The notes: generated by a model not told the origin, from the letters alone. A stretch of DNA of 6,891 nucleotides from Alphaproteobacteria bacterium (GCA_024402735.1 JAKSTE010000027.1:1-6891), one strand, 5' to 3'; shown: positions 1-5,890, counted from the first letter of the stretch. Numbers and translations are program-made.

Positions 1-875
1 TAGCTTCTGGAGCAGCAGCAAAACCATTTACAACGCATCATAATGCTTTAGATGCTGATTTTCAGTTAAGAATATCCCCAGAATTGTTTTTAAAGCAGGC
101 AATTGGTGCTGGTTTTGACAGAGTTTATGAAGTGGCTAAAGACTTCCGTAATGAAGGAATGGATGCAATGCATCTACAAGAATTTACTATGGTTGAATGG
201 TATGCTGCTTATTGGGACTATAAAAAGAATATGCAATTTACATGGGATTTAATACAAACTTTGATAAAAAAGTGTCGTGGTACTTTGCAAATAGAGTATC
301 AAGGAACTCCATTAGATTTCTCTACTTATGAAACAATGGACTATACAGCAAAGATGAATGAATTATTTGGATGTAATATTTTAGATTTTGATGATGTAGA
401 TAAATTACGTCAGCAAATTGTAGATAATGGTATGTTCCCAGCTGGAGAGTTAGATGATTTGAAATCTATTCCAACATTAGTGGATTATGTTTACAAACGT
501 AAAATACGTTCAGATATTATTAAACCTACATTCTTGTACAATTATCCAACTTATATGGTTCCTTTGGCTCGCCATAGTGATTCAGATGATAGATGTTTGG
601 ATATGTTCCAATTGTTAGTTTGTGGCGCTGAAATATGTAAGGGATATTCAGAGTTGGTAAATCCTATTCAACAATTAGCCGCGTTTGAAGAACAAGCTAA
701 AAACATAGCAGGGGGTGACGAAGAAGCCTTTAATCCAGATAACGATTTTGTTAGATCTATGGAACATGGTTTTCCTCCTATATCGGGAGTTGGAATGGGT
801 GTAGATAGATTGGCTAGCATTATTTTTGATCAACCAACTTTAAGGGATGTTATTTTGTTCCCTATAATGAAGTAA
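1..875 (+). CDS. lysS: Lysyl-tRNA synthetase, class II (3' part; 5' end outside window)
   Basis: This enzyme charges tRNA-Lys with lysine using ATP in the cytoplasm. The reading frame is open from base 3, so the gene enters from the left; about 290 residues of a protein usually near 500 are visible, covering most of the catalytic domain but not the anticodon-binding OB domain. Class II motif 2 is seen as the stretch from FRNEG to EFTMVEWY (bases about 150-200), and motif 3 as GVGMGVDRL followed by RDVILFP at the C-terminus. The TTG at 84 lies inside conserved sequence (just before FLKQAIGAGFDRVYEV) and is not a start. The protein differs from the common E. coli type: HLQEF replaces HNPEF in motif 2, and YSELVNP replaces FSELND in the lysine/ATP pocket, so it is a divergent subtype. 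The next gene follows after 21 bp without a visible terminator, which suggests an operon. The identity is secure; the subtype assignment is inference. Confidence 0.95.
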   Translation, partial: ASGAAAKPFTTHHNALDADFQLRISPELFLKQAIGAGFDRVYEVAKDFRNEGMDAMHLQEFTMVEWYAAYWDYKKNMQFTWDLIQTLIKKCRGTLQIEYQGTPLDFSTYETMDYTAKMNELFGCNILDFDDVDKLRQQIVDNGMFPAGELDDLKSIPTLVDYVYKRKIRSDIIKPTFLYNYPTYMVPLARHSDSDDRCLDMFQLLVCGAEICKGYSELVNPIQQLAAFEEQAKNIAGGDEEAFNPDNDFVRSMEHGFPPISGVGMGVDRLASIIFDQPTLRDVILFPIMK

Positions 876-896
876 AGATGTAAAAGGATTTCAGAT

Positions 897-2297
897 ATGT
901 CTGAACAAACTGCTGTTGAAGATGTTTTTTTGTTAACGGAATTACATGATAAGGATAATCTAAAGAAAATAGAAGAAAACTATCAGCAGGGTCGTATAGA
1001 TAAAGCAACACGTGTTTACTTGGATAGGCTATACACCAATTCAATGAATACATTAAAAGAAGTTTTCTTATGTATTGGTAAAAGTTTTGGTGCTCCAAAG
1101 GCAGCTGTTATGGAATACGATTATACAACAAATGCTGCAATTGAAAAAAATATAACAATGTATTCTATTAACCCTTTAAAACCATACATTGTAAATCATC
1201 GTTTAGATGCAGACCCTATGCGTAACCAGTTCTTTACAAGTACTCAAGGACATCAAATAGATTTGGCTGTGTCTTCAATAGTAACAGTTATTGTTGGTGC
1301 ACAAAAGAGCCTGTCTAGAGCATTAGATAAAGTTACAGGTAAATATTATACCAGCTATACACAAGAGGTTGCTGATATTGCATATTCTATTATATTATCA
1401 GAAACTGATAAAGCATCTTCTGCAAAAGCGATTTCTGATAAAATAAAAGAAAATTTCTCAAAAAGTTTTGTAACAGATGCTTCAGAATGTATATTGGGAA
1501 TAATAGGTTCTGGACATCAGAAAATCTCAGCAGAGTTGGTTAGAGCTTTAGACAAAATAAAAACCCCATACGAACGTTTAACAGATGTATGGCGTGTAAA
1601 ATGTTTGTTTGATTTGGTGCCACAGGCACGTACTTTTATGGAACGTGTATGCAATATGTGGCCGGATAAAGTTATAGAAGTTAAAGATAAATTTTTTGAT
1701 ATAACTAATCCTCGTGGGTATAGAGATGCAAAAATTATTCTCAATATAGGAAGTGCAGAAAAAGTAATCCCTTTAGAAATTATTTGTCAGGTACGAACTT
1801 TCTTTGAGTTTGAATGTCAAACACATACTGCATATGAAAAAACTCGTCGTGCTAAGAATGCTGAAAGTGCTTGTATGGAAGAAAAATTAGCTAAGTTTAT
1901 GCGACAAGGGGTAAATGAATACAATTTGAAGATACAAAAATGCACGGAAGATTTGTTCGATAGAATAGGTTGGAATATTCTATATAGTAATGGAGATGAT
2001 GATTTGTTGTTTGATGGATTTCCAAAGATAGGCACGATTTATTATCCTCAAACTGTAGTGGATAAAATATCTGAAAAGGTTATATCTTCTGTGGAAAATG
2101 AAGTATTTTTTGTTCCAGATGCACCAATAAAATTAACTAAAGATCAACAAATACGAATCTTCTTGTGGATGACGCGCTTTTTGCTGGTTACTGCTATGCC
2201 TTATAGTGATGTTGAATGGAGTGTGCCTACAGATACTATACCAGGCAAATTCTTTCATTTTATCATGAATGAAGTGCAAAGATATTATAAGAAATAA
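897..2297 (+). CDS. Protein with RelA/SpoT-like nucleotidyltransferase domain, activity unproven
   Basis: A 466-residue soluble-looking protein with no signal peptide or membrane segment. Residues about 205-320 resemble the RelA/SpoT (ppGpp synthetase) fold. The pattern runs: D230 in TDVWRVKCLF (position of the metal-binding Asp in a D-x-x-R context), VKDKFFDITNPRGYRD at 262-277 (the KDrF...GYRD hallmark of many RelA/SpoT-domain proteins), E294 in PLEII (position of the catalytic Glu), then H310, Y313-E314 and R317 at the spacing expected after that Glu. The usual EIQ is EII here, and the ATP-binding R-x-K-x-x-x-S stretch before D230 is not clear, so catalysis cannot be assumed. The N-terminal 200 residues and C-terminal 140 residues match nothing I recognise. 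The ATG at 897 has an AAAAGGA ribosome site 8 nt upstream. With only 21 bp after lysS it is probably co-transcribed with it. Domain call from pattern memory, moderate certainty. Confidence 0.6.
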   Translation: MSEQTAVEDVFLLTELHDKDNLKKIEENYQQGRIDKATRVYLDRLYTNSMNTLKEVFLCIGKSFGAPKAAVMEYDYTTNAAIEKNITMYSINPLKPYIVNHRLDADPMRNQFFTSTQGHQIDLAVSSIVTVIVGAQKSLSRALDKVTGKYYTSYTQEVADIAYSIILSETDKASSAKAISDKIKENFSKSFVTDASECILGIIGSGHQKISAELVRALDKIKTPYERLTDVWRVKCLFDLVPQARTFMERVCNMWPDKVIEVKDKFFDITNPRGYRDAKIILNIGSAEKVIPLEIICQVRTFFEFECQTHTAYEKTRRAKNAESACMEEKLAKFMRQGVNEYNLKIQKCTEDLFDRIGWNILYSNGDDDLLFDGFPKIGTIYYPQTVVDKISEKVISSVENEVFFVPDAPIKLTKDQQIRIFLWMTRFLLVTAMPYSDVEWSVPTDTIPGKFFHFIMNEVQRYYKK

Positions 2298-2301
2298 TAT
2301 A

Positions 2302-2919
2302 TTAATAGGTATTAGGCTGGATTAAGTGTTGAGCTATAGCAAACCGTACAGCTTCTGTTATTGTGTTGTTGGTCATTTTGGGATGTTTGTTGTTTTGTAA
2401 TACAATAACTTTGTCTCCGTATAGTGCTTTTAATTCACTTAGTGTTCCACATGAATCTCCTGTAGAAGCTGTTTTATGTGGTGTAGGCCCTATTAAAATT
2501 AAAGCGTATTTATCAATATTCGCCTTTATACCTTGCTTTTTTAGTTCAGTATATTCACGTCTAATAACAACCCTATTAATATCTATACCACATTCTTGAA
2601 ATATCTTTTTTATTTCGTTTTCTGTTATTTTAGATCTGCCTATGATTAATATTTTTGTTTGAGATGGGTCTGTTGTACGTTGTTTTTGTATGCTGTCAAA
2701 TTGGTTCAATAATGTAAGAAATTCATTTAGTTCTGATGTGCGATTTAATTTTGCTAATAGAGGAAATATATTTTCTAAATCAAAACCTTCTATCAATTCA
2801 TTAAATCTATTTAAATCATTATGAGCTTTAAGCTTGCCCAGAGTAAAATTTAAATTTTTATCTACAAACAAAGGTTGTATTTTGTTGGCCAGTTGTTGTA
2901 AAGCATCAAAATCTAACAT
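2302..2919 (-). CDS. Hypothetical protein with Rossmann-like C-terminal domain
   Basis: I do not recognise this 205-residue protein by name. Residues 1-85 look all-helical, with Leu and Asn-rich amphipathic stretches. From about 88 a second domain begins with a hydrophobic strand (TKILIIGRS, 88-96), a helix, another strand (NRVVIRREY) and a third strand YALILIGPTPHKT (138-150). That leads into a Gly/Ser/Thr loop with GDSCG (154-158) and a further strand VIVLQNN, an alternating beta/alpha order like a Rossmann or flavodoxin-like fold. The GPxPH...GDS loop could bind a nucleotide or phosphate, but this is inference. No signal peptide or membrane segment is visible. The ATG is preceded by AAAGGA about 8 nt upstream and by a TATAAT box. 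The gene is convergent with the RelA/SpoT-like gene, separated by 4 bp, and diverges from the cold-shock gene. Confidence 0.75.
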   Translation of the reverse strand: MLDFDALQQLANKIQPLFVDKNLNFTLGKLKAHNDLNRFNELIEGFDLENIFPLLAKLNRTSELNEFLTLLNQFDSIQKQRTTDPSQTKILIIGRSKITENEIKKIFQECGIDINRVVIRREYTELKKQGIKANIDKYALILIGPTPHKTASTGDSCGTLSELKALYGDKVIVLQNNKHPKMTNNTITEAVRFAIAQHLIQPNTY

Positions 2920-2943
2920 TGTATTAATCCTTTGGCTGATAAT

Positions 2944-2949
2944 ATTATA
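2944..2949 (-). promoter_or_regulatory. -10 box of the 205-aa protein gene
   Basis: On the minus strand this reads TATAAT, a perfect -10 hexamer, 24 nt upstream of the ATG at 2919. It implies a short leader of roughly 18 nt that still includes the AAAGGA ribosome site. The -35 region about 17 nt further up (near GCAACA) matches poorly. The -10 sits inside a near-palindrome, TGATAATATTATATCA, which could be an operator or simply AT-rich promoter DNA. Confidence 0.45.
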
Positions 2950-2967
2950 TCATTAAAATGAAATTTG

Positions 2968-3028
2968 TTGCATAAAAACTCGCAGTAAATATATTTTCTT
3001 GCATTAAATACTCGATTTATATTAAAAT
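2968..3028 (+). promoter_or_regulatory. Candidate promoter(s) of the cold-shock gene
   Basis: Two TTGCAT hexamers occur 31 bp apart, at 2968 and 2999. The first is followed after 16 bp by TATATT (2990-2995), the second after 18 bp by TAAAAT (3023-3028). Either or both could be sigma-70-type promoters for the csp gene at 3086, giving leaders of about 55-85 nt. The region is AT-rich, so chance matches are likely and the assignment is tentative. Confidence 0.3.
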
Positions 3029-3035
3029 AAATCAA

Positions 3036-3059
3036 GGTCATTAAAATGTTGAGATGACC
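3036..3059 (+). promoter_or_regulatory. Inverted repeat in the csp leader
   Basis: GGTCAT at 3036-3041 and ATGACC at 3054-3059 are perfect inverted copies separated by 12 bases, ending 14 nt before the AAGGA ribosome site. In the mRNA it would form a 6-bp stem with an AU-rich 12-nt loop; on DNA it could be an operator. It is not followed by a U-run, so it is not a terminator. Many cold-shock genes are controlled through leader structure, which makes a regulatory role plausible but unproven. Confidence 0.35.
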
Positions 3060-3085
3060 ATAACAAGCATAAAAAGGAAAATATT

Positions 3086-3427
3086 ATGCGTCAGGGTAAA
3101 GTTAAATGGTATAACGGTAAAAAGTGTTTTGGTTTTATTACACCAGATACTCCAAATGAAAATGGAAATACAGATGATGTATTTGTTCATTCTAGTGCAT
3201 TAAAAGCAGCAGATATTCGTTTCTTGAATGAAAACGATATTGTTGAATTTGAAGAAGAAGTACGCAATGATAAATTGTCTGTTACAACTTTGAAATTGAT
3301 TCAACGTGATGAAGAATCTGCAAAGAGATTTCAGGAACGTCGTGCAGAACGTCGTCGTGCAGCAGAAGCTCGTAAACAACACGAAGAAAAATCTGAACGT
3401 CGTGGTTTCGCTTTTTGGAAAAAATAA
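3086..3427 (+). CDS. Cold-shock-domain protein with charged C-terminal tail
   Basis: Residues 1-73 form a cold-shock domain, the five-strand OB fold that binds single-stranded RNA or DNA and melts RNA structure. Visible hallmarks are the opening GKVKWYNGKK with W8, the RNP1-type KCFGFI at 13-18, and the RNP2-type DVFVHSSAL at 31-39. RNP1 has Cys14 where Gly is usual. At 113 residues the protein is much longer than the usual 65-70. The extra 40 residues (74-113) are dominated by Arg, Glu, Lys and Ala, probably a helical or disordered nucleic-acid-binding tail, ending in GFAFWKK. The tail DNA holds a short direct repeat (GAACGTCGTGCAG at 3335-3347 and again, with an extra CGT, from 3347). The ATG has AAGGA 7 nt upstream. 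It stands alone between its own promoter region and a strong terminator. The family is certain; the specific role (cold response or general RNA chaperone) is not. Confidence 0.9.
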   Translation: MRQGKVKWYNGKKCFGFITPDTPNENGNTDDVFVHSSALKAADIRFLNENDIVEFEEEVRNDKLSVTTLKLIQRDEESAKRFQERRAERRRAAEARKQHEEKSERRGFAFWKK

Positions 3428-3443
3428 ACGTTTTTCCGGTTAT

Positions 3444-3475
3444 AAAAAAATCCCGAGTGGTTCGGGATTTTTTTT
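3444..3475. terminator. Bidirectional intrinsic terminator between csp and xerC
   Basis: The core stem ATCCCGA/TCGGGAT encloses the 5-nt loop GTGGT (3457-3461). Seven A before it and eight T after it extend the stem and give a U-tract on either strand. It lies 17 bp after the csp stop and immediately behind the xerC stop, whose TAA overlaps the T-run. It can therefore end both convergent transcripts. Confidence 0.9.
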
Positions 3476-4391
3476 ATATATTTTCTTTTGATCTTGGATG
3501 TGAATGCTCGTAAGCATCCATGATTTCTGACATATTAACTTTAGTATATAATTGTGTTGTAGAAAGAGAAGAGTGCCCAAGTAATTCTTGTAAACTACGT
3601 AAATCGGCTCCTCCTGCTAATAAAGCTGTAGCAAAAGTGTGTCTTAAGGCATGTGGTGTTACATAGTCTGGCAGTCTTAAATAATTACGGAGCTTTTCTA
3701 TAACTTTTTCTGCCATACGAGAAGACATCGGTAAGCCTCTTACACTACGAAACAGTTTGTCCTCTGGTGTACTAAAAAATGGTCTTAATTTTATATATTT
3801 TTCTATTTCTATATTTATAGCTGGTAATATTGGAACAATTCTTTCTTTATTGCCTTTACCAATAATTCTTAAAGAGTTGGGTGAGTTTGCTACGTCTCTA
3901 TTAGTTAAAGATAAAGCTTCGGAAATACGTAAACCGCATCCGAATATTAAAGTTATAAGAGCCCAATCTCTGGCGGCTATCCAAGGAACATCTGATTCTA
4001 ATTCTTTTATAGCTGAATGCATATCAGATACATCTGTTGTTTCAATTGCTTTAGATAGTTTTCTAGGAACTTTTGGAGAAGAAATAAGTTCTATGGCTTC
4101 ATTATTTATATCTTTGTGTCTACTAAGATATTTATAAAATGTACGTAAAGAAGACAAAGCCCTGGCTGTAGATTTGTGAGATAATTCACGTTTAGATCTG
4201 TCGGCTAACCAAGATCTAAAAGTTAAAGTATCTGTTTTAGCTATGTCTTGAAGGGAAGGTGTATTGTCTGTGAACTTACATAAGAATTTTATGAAATCAT
4301 TTAAATCGTTTTCATATGATATAGCGGTATATTTAGAATAATTTTTTGTGTGTAATAAATAATCTATAAATTCTGAAATAATATCATTCAT
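3474..4391 (-). CDS. xerC: Tyrosine recombinase XerC
   Basis: XerC works with XerD at the chromosomal dif site, near the FtsK-bearing septum, to resolve chromosome dimers. The 305-residue length is typical. Residues 1-90 form the SAM-like N-terminal core-binding domain (SEFIDYLLHTKNYSKYTAISY..., RALSSLRTFYKYL); the catalytic domain follows from about 115. All catalytic residues are visible: R155 in GCGLRISEAL, K179 in GKGNKER, H247 and R250 in HALRH, H273 in LLGHSSL, and nucleophile Y282 in TTQLYT. Spacings match those of E. coli XerD. The C-terminal AYEHSHPR resembles alphaproteobacterial XerC rather than XerD or phage integrases. The ATG has AAGG 8 nt upstream, inside an inverted repeat. 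No attachment site or cargo is nearby, so this is a housekeeping recombinase. XerC is preferred over XerD from the C-terminal motif only. Confidence 0.88.
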   Translation of the reverse strand: MNDIISEFIDYLLHTKNYSKYTAISYENDLNDFIKFLCKFTDNTPSLQDIAKTDTLTFRSWLADRSKRELSHKSTARALSSLRTFYKYLSRHKDINNEAIELISSPKVPRKLSKAIETTDVSDMHSAIKELESDVPWIAARDWALITLIFGCGLRISEALSLTNRDVANSPNSLRIIGKGNKERIVPILPAINIEIEKYIKLRPFFSTPEDKLFRSVRGLPMSSRMAEKVIEKLRNYLRLPDYVTPHALRHTFATALLAGGADLRSLQELLGHSSLSTTQLYTKVNMSEIMDAYEHSHPRSKENI

Positions 4392-4418
4392 TATATATAC
4401 CTTGTTTGTGTATATAAT
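4390..4418 (-). repeat. Inverted repeat over the xerC start codon and ribosome site
   Basis: The arms ATTATATATAC (4390-4400) and GTGTATATAAT (4408-4418) pair at 10 of 11 positions around a 7-nt spacer. On the minus strand the start codon and half of the AAGG ribosome site lie in one arm, the rest by the loop. The structure could mask translation initiation, or serve as a DNA operator next to the promoter. The arms are almost pure A/T, so chance is a real alternative. Confidence 0.35.
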
Positions 4419-4443
4419 ATCATAAAAGACGGTTTTAAATTAT

Positions 4444-4475
4444 AAAAAAAATCCCACAACGAAGTGTGGGATTTT
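4444..4475 (-). terminator. Intrinsic terminator of rpsD
   Basis: Read on the minus strand, TGTGGG/CCCACA form the core of an 11-bp stem (4465-4475 with 4448-4458) with a 6-nt loop, followed by a run of eight T in the transcript direction. It begins 20 bp past the rpsD stop and separates rpsD from xerC. Confidence 0.88.
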
Positions 4476-4494
4476 AGTGTGTCCAAATATTTTA

Positions 4495-5127
4495 TTAACG
4501 AGAATAAAATTCAACGACCAATTCTGGATTCATTTGTACAGGATATGGAACGTCGGATATTTCTGGAACGCGTGTGAATGTAGCTGTGAAGTTTGCGCTA
4601 TCAACAGATACATAATCAGCGAAGTTACGTTCTCCAGATTCTAGAGCTAAAACTACCAAAGGCATTTGTTTAGCTTTTTCGCTAACAGTTATAACATCAC
4701 CTGGGTTAACGCGATAAGAAGCAATTTTTACTTTTTTACCGTTAACATAAATATGCCCATGACTTATTAATTGACGAGAAGAAAACACTGTTGGAGCTAA
4801 TTTTGCACGATATACAACAGCATCTAAACGACGTTCTAATAAGCCTATTAAATTATCAGGTGTATCACCTTTCATGTTGTCGGCTTCTACATAATATGCA
4901 TGGAATTTCTTTTCGCCTATGTTTCCATAATATCCTTTCAAAGTCTGTTTAGCTCTCATCTGTTTTGCGTAATCAGATGAACTAGCTCCACGAGAAGTAG
5001 GACCGTGTTGACCAGGTTTGTATTTACGTTTGTTGAAAGGAGATTTTGCTTGTCCCCATAGGTTAACACCTAAAGAACGAGCTATTTTTAATTTACGTGT
5101 GCTACGTTTTGCACCAGCTCTTGCCAT
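4495..5127 (-). CDS. rpsD: 30S ribosomal protein S4
   Basis: S4 is a primary 16S rRNA-binding protein that nucleates 30S assembly and helps translational fidelity with S5 and S12. The 210-residue length is normal. The N-terminal region carries the conserved LWGQAKSPFNKRKYKPGQHG (23-42) and RAKQTLKGYYGNIGEKKF (58-75). The S4 RNA-binding domain spans about 98-160, with ERRLDAVVYRAKLAPT, SRQLISHGHIYVNGKKV and YRVNPGDVI. The C-terminus DVPYPVQMNPELVVEFYSR is typical of alphaproteobacterial S4. The ATG is supported by AAAGGA 7 nt upstream (5135-5140). In some bacteria S4 represses its own mRNA; here the gene stands alone with a leader of about 108 nt that carries a direct repeat, so autoregulation is possible but not shown. 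It is not in the alpha operon with rpsK, rpsM and rpoA, an arrangement common in Alphaproteobacteria. Confidence 0.98.
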   Translation of the reverse strand: MARAGAKRSTRKLKIARSLGVNLWGQAKSPFNKRKYKPGQHGPTSRGASSSDYAKQMRAKQTLKGYYGNIGEKKFHAYYVEADNMKGDTPDNLIGLLERRLDAVVYRAKLAPTVFSSRQLISHGHIYVNGKKVKIASYRVNPGDVITVSEKAKQMPLVVLALESGERNFADYVSVDSANFTATFTRVPEISDVPYPVQMNPELVVEFYSR

Positions 5128-5208
5128 AATATATTCCTTTTATCTTTAGTTTTTATTGGGCCGAACATTTCACAGAATCCTTATTTCTAATGAGACCAAA
5201 GACATCAT

Positions 5209-5233
5209 TGATTATTCAGTTCTGGTTATTCAG
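5209..5233 (-). repeat. Direct repeat at the 5' end of the rpsD leader
   Basis: On the minus strand CTGAATAACCA and CTGAATAATCA occur as two 11-nt copies, 10 of 11 identical, starting 14 nt apart. They fall at or just after the predicted transcription start of rpsD. They may form a tandem protein-binding site on DNA or RNA. Confidence 0.4.
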
Positions 5234-5241
5234 CGAGGCTA

Positions 5242-5270
5242 ATTTTATAATAGTTTTTTTAATAAAGCAA
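5242..5270 (-). promoter_or_regulatory. Candidate rpsD promoter
   Basis: On the minus strand TTGCTT (5265-5270), a 17-bp spacer and TAAAAT (5242-5247) form a plausible sigma-70-type promoter. It lies directly behind the terminator of the upstream gene. Transcription would start near 5235, leaving a leader of about 108 nt before rpsD. An overlapping TATAAA at a shorter spacing is an alternative -10. Confidence 0.4.
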
Positions 5271-5300
5271 GAAAAAACCGCCATAAAAGGCGGTTTTTTT
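5271..5300 (-). terminator. Intrinsic terminator of the 186-aa protein gene
   Basis: The inverted repeat AAAAAACCGCC (5272-5282) and GGCGGTTTTTT (5289-5299) encloses the 6-nt loop ATAAAA. Read on the minus strand it gives a GC-rich 5-bp core, A/T extension and a six-T tail. It starts 16 bp beyond the stop codon at 5316. The symmetry would also work on the + strand, but no + gene reads toward it. Confidence 0.9.
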
Positions 5301-5315
5301 ACGTTTTAATATTTT

Positions 5316-5876
5316 TTATCTGCCGTTACTACCATTGATTCCTAAATTCACTTTTATTTTTTGAATTAAGTAACCATAACGTGCAGCCAATGTATTTGTA
5401 AAGCTGTCTAATTCAGCTTCTGTTAAATGATATTCTTTTTCTTTGATATCATTTAAGTATATTTCTACTGTTGTCATATTGGCATTTAATAAATCGTTTT
5501 TTATTGGTTTTGAAGAAATAACGATTTTTCCAATACCTTCTTTAGAAGTAAATTTGATATTTTGTTTGTCGGCAAAATCTATAGAATTCATATCTTCTAC
5601 TTTTTTGTTTAAAGAACTAATCAAAACATCACGATTTTTTTGTGTTATAACTGGAGTTACAAAATGATTATCTTTACAATATGTTGTATCGTTTTTATTA
5701 ACTGTAACTGTTACAATATTTTCTTTATCAGAGGTTTTAATAGATATTTGTGAGTTAGAAGCGAAAAACTGTGTAGTATTCCCAATTTTTTTTCTGTATA
5801 GGGTAAATAATTCTGTTTGTGATTGTATTAATTCTACAAATTCTTTCCAGGTTTTTGATTGTGTTTGGTCTGCCAT
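5316..5876 (-). CDS. Hypothetical protein, 186 aa, function unknown
   Basis: I do not recognise this protein. Starting at MADQTQ it has a helical N-terminus (SKTWKEFVELIQSQTELFTLYRKKIG), then a strongly beta-patterned middle with alternating Thr, Val and Ile (residues about 35-65), charged helix/strand segments including IGKIVISSK and MTTVEIYLNDI, and a C-terminal helix before a polar end, NGSNGR. There is no signal peptide, membrane segment or catalytic motif; it looks like a soluble, Lys- and Asn-rich cytoplasmic protein. The frame extends to an ATG at 5918, but 5876 is chosen because a strong AAAGGAG lies 7 nt before it and the -10 box at 5907-5912 would put the transcript start downstream of 5918. 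It has its own promoter and terminator, so it is monocistronic between rpsD and the RNase J gene. Confidence 0.75.
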   Translation of the reverse strand: MADQTQSKTWKEFVELIQSQTELFTLYRKKIGNTTQFFASNSQISIKTSDKENIVTVTVNKNDTTYCKDNHFVTPVITQKNRDVLISSLNKKVEDMNSIDFADKQNIKFTSKEGIGKIVISSKPIKNDLLNANMTTVEIYLNDIKEKEYHLTEAELDSFTNTLAARYGYLIQKIKVNLGINGSNGR

Positions 5877-5883
5877 AGGGGCT

Positions 5884-5890
5884 CTCCTTT
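5884..5890 (-). promoter_or_regulatory. Ribosome binding site fixing the 186-aa start
   Basis: On the minus strand AAAGGAG stands 7 nt before the ATG at 5876. It is the strongest Shine-Dalgarno match in the window. No comparable site precedes the in-frame ATG at 5918. Confidence 0.75.

Noticed and set aside
84..86. TTG as start of the lysS frame
   Set aside because: The frame stays open upstream to the window edge and encodes residues expected of LysRS before motif 2, so the gene is cut rather than started here.
862..1098. Minus-strand open frame across the lysS end and the RelA/SpoT-like gene start
   Set aside because: It overlaps real genes antisense, has no recognisable motif, and is explained by the AT-rich codons opposite.
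1517..2035. Two minus-strand open frames inside the RelA/SpoT-like gene
   Set aside because: They are antisense shadows with no domain pattern and no ribosome site of note.
2295..2304. Palindromic TAATATATTA between the convergent genes as a terminator
   Set aside because: It is A/T only, has no GC stem and no U-tract, and overlaps the stop codons.
2363..2599. Plus-strand open frame opposite the 205-aa gene, with a hydrophobic run
   Set aside because: It is an antisense shadow; the hydrophobicity comes from the complement of Lys and Asn codons.
3200..3491. Minus- and plus-strand frames overlapping csp
   Set aside because: Both overlap a clear cold-shock domain; the plus-strand one also runs through the terminator.
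3757..4137. Plus-strand 126-codon frame inside xerC
   Set aside because: It is antisense to the catalytic domain of a well-conserved recombinase and lacks any family pattern.
3474..4391. Integrase of a mobile element
   Set aside because: Length and C-terminal motif fit housekeeping XerC, and there is no tRNA, attachment repeat or cargo gene nearby.
5246..5251. TATAAT on the plus strand between rpsD and the 186-aa gene
   Set aside because: No plus-strand gene or RNA follows; only the antisense of the 186-aa gene lies downstream.
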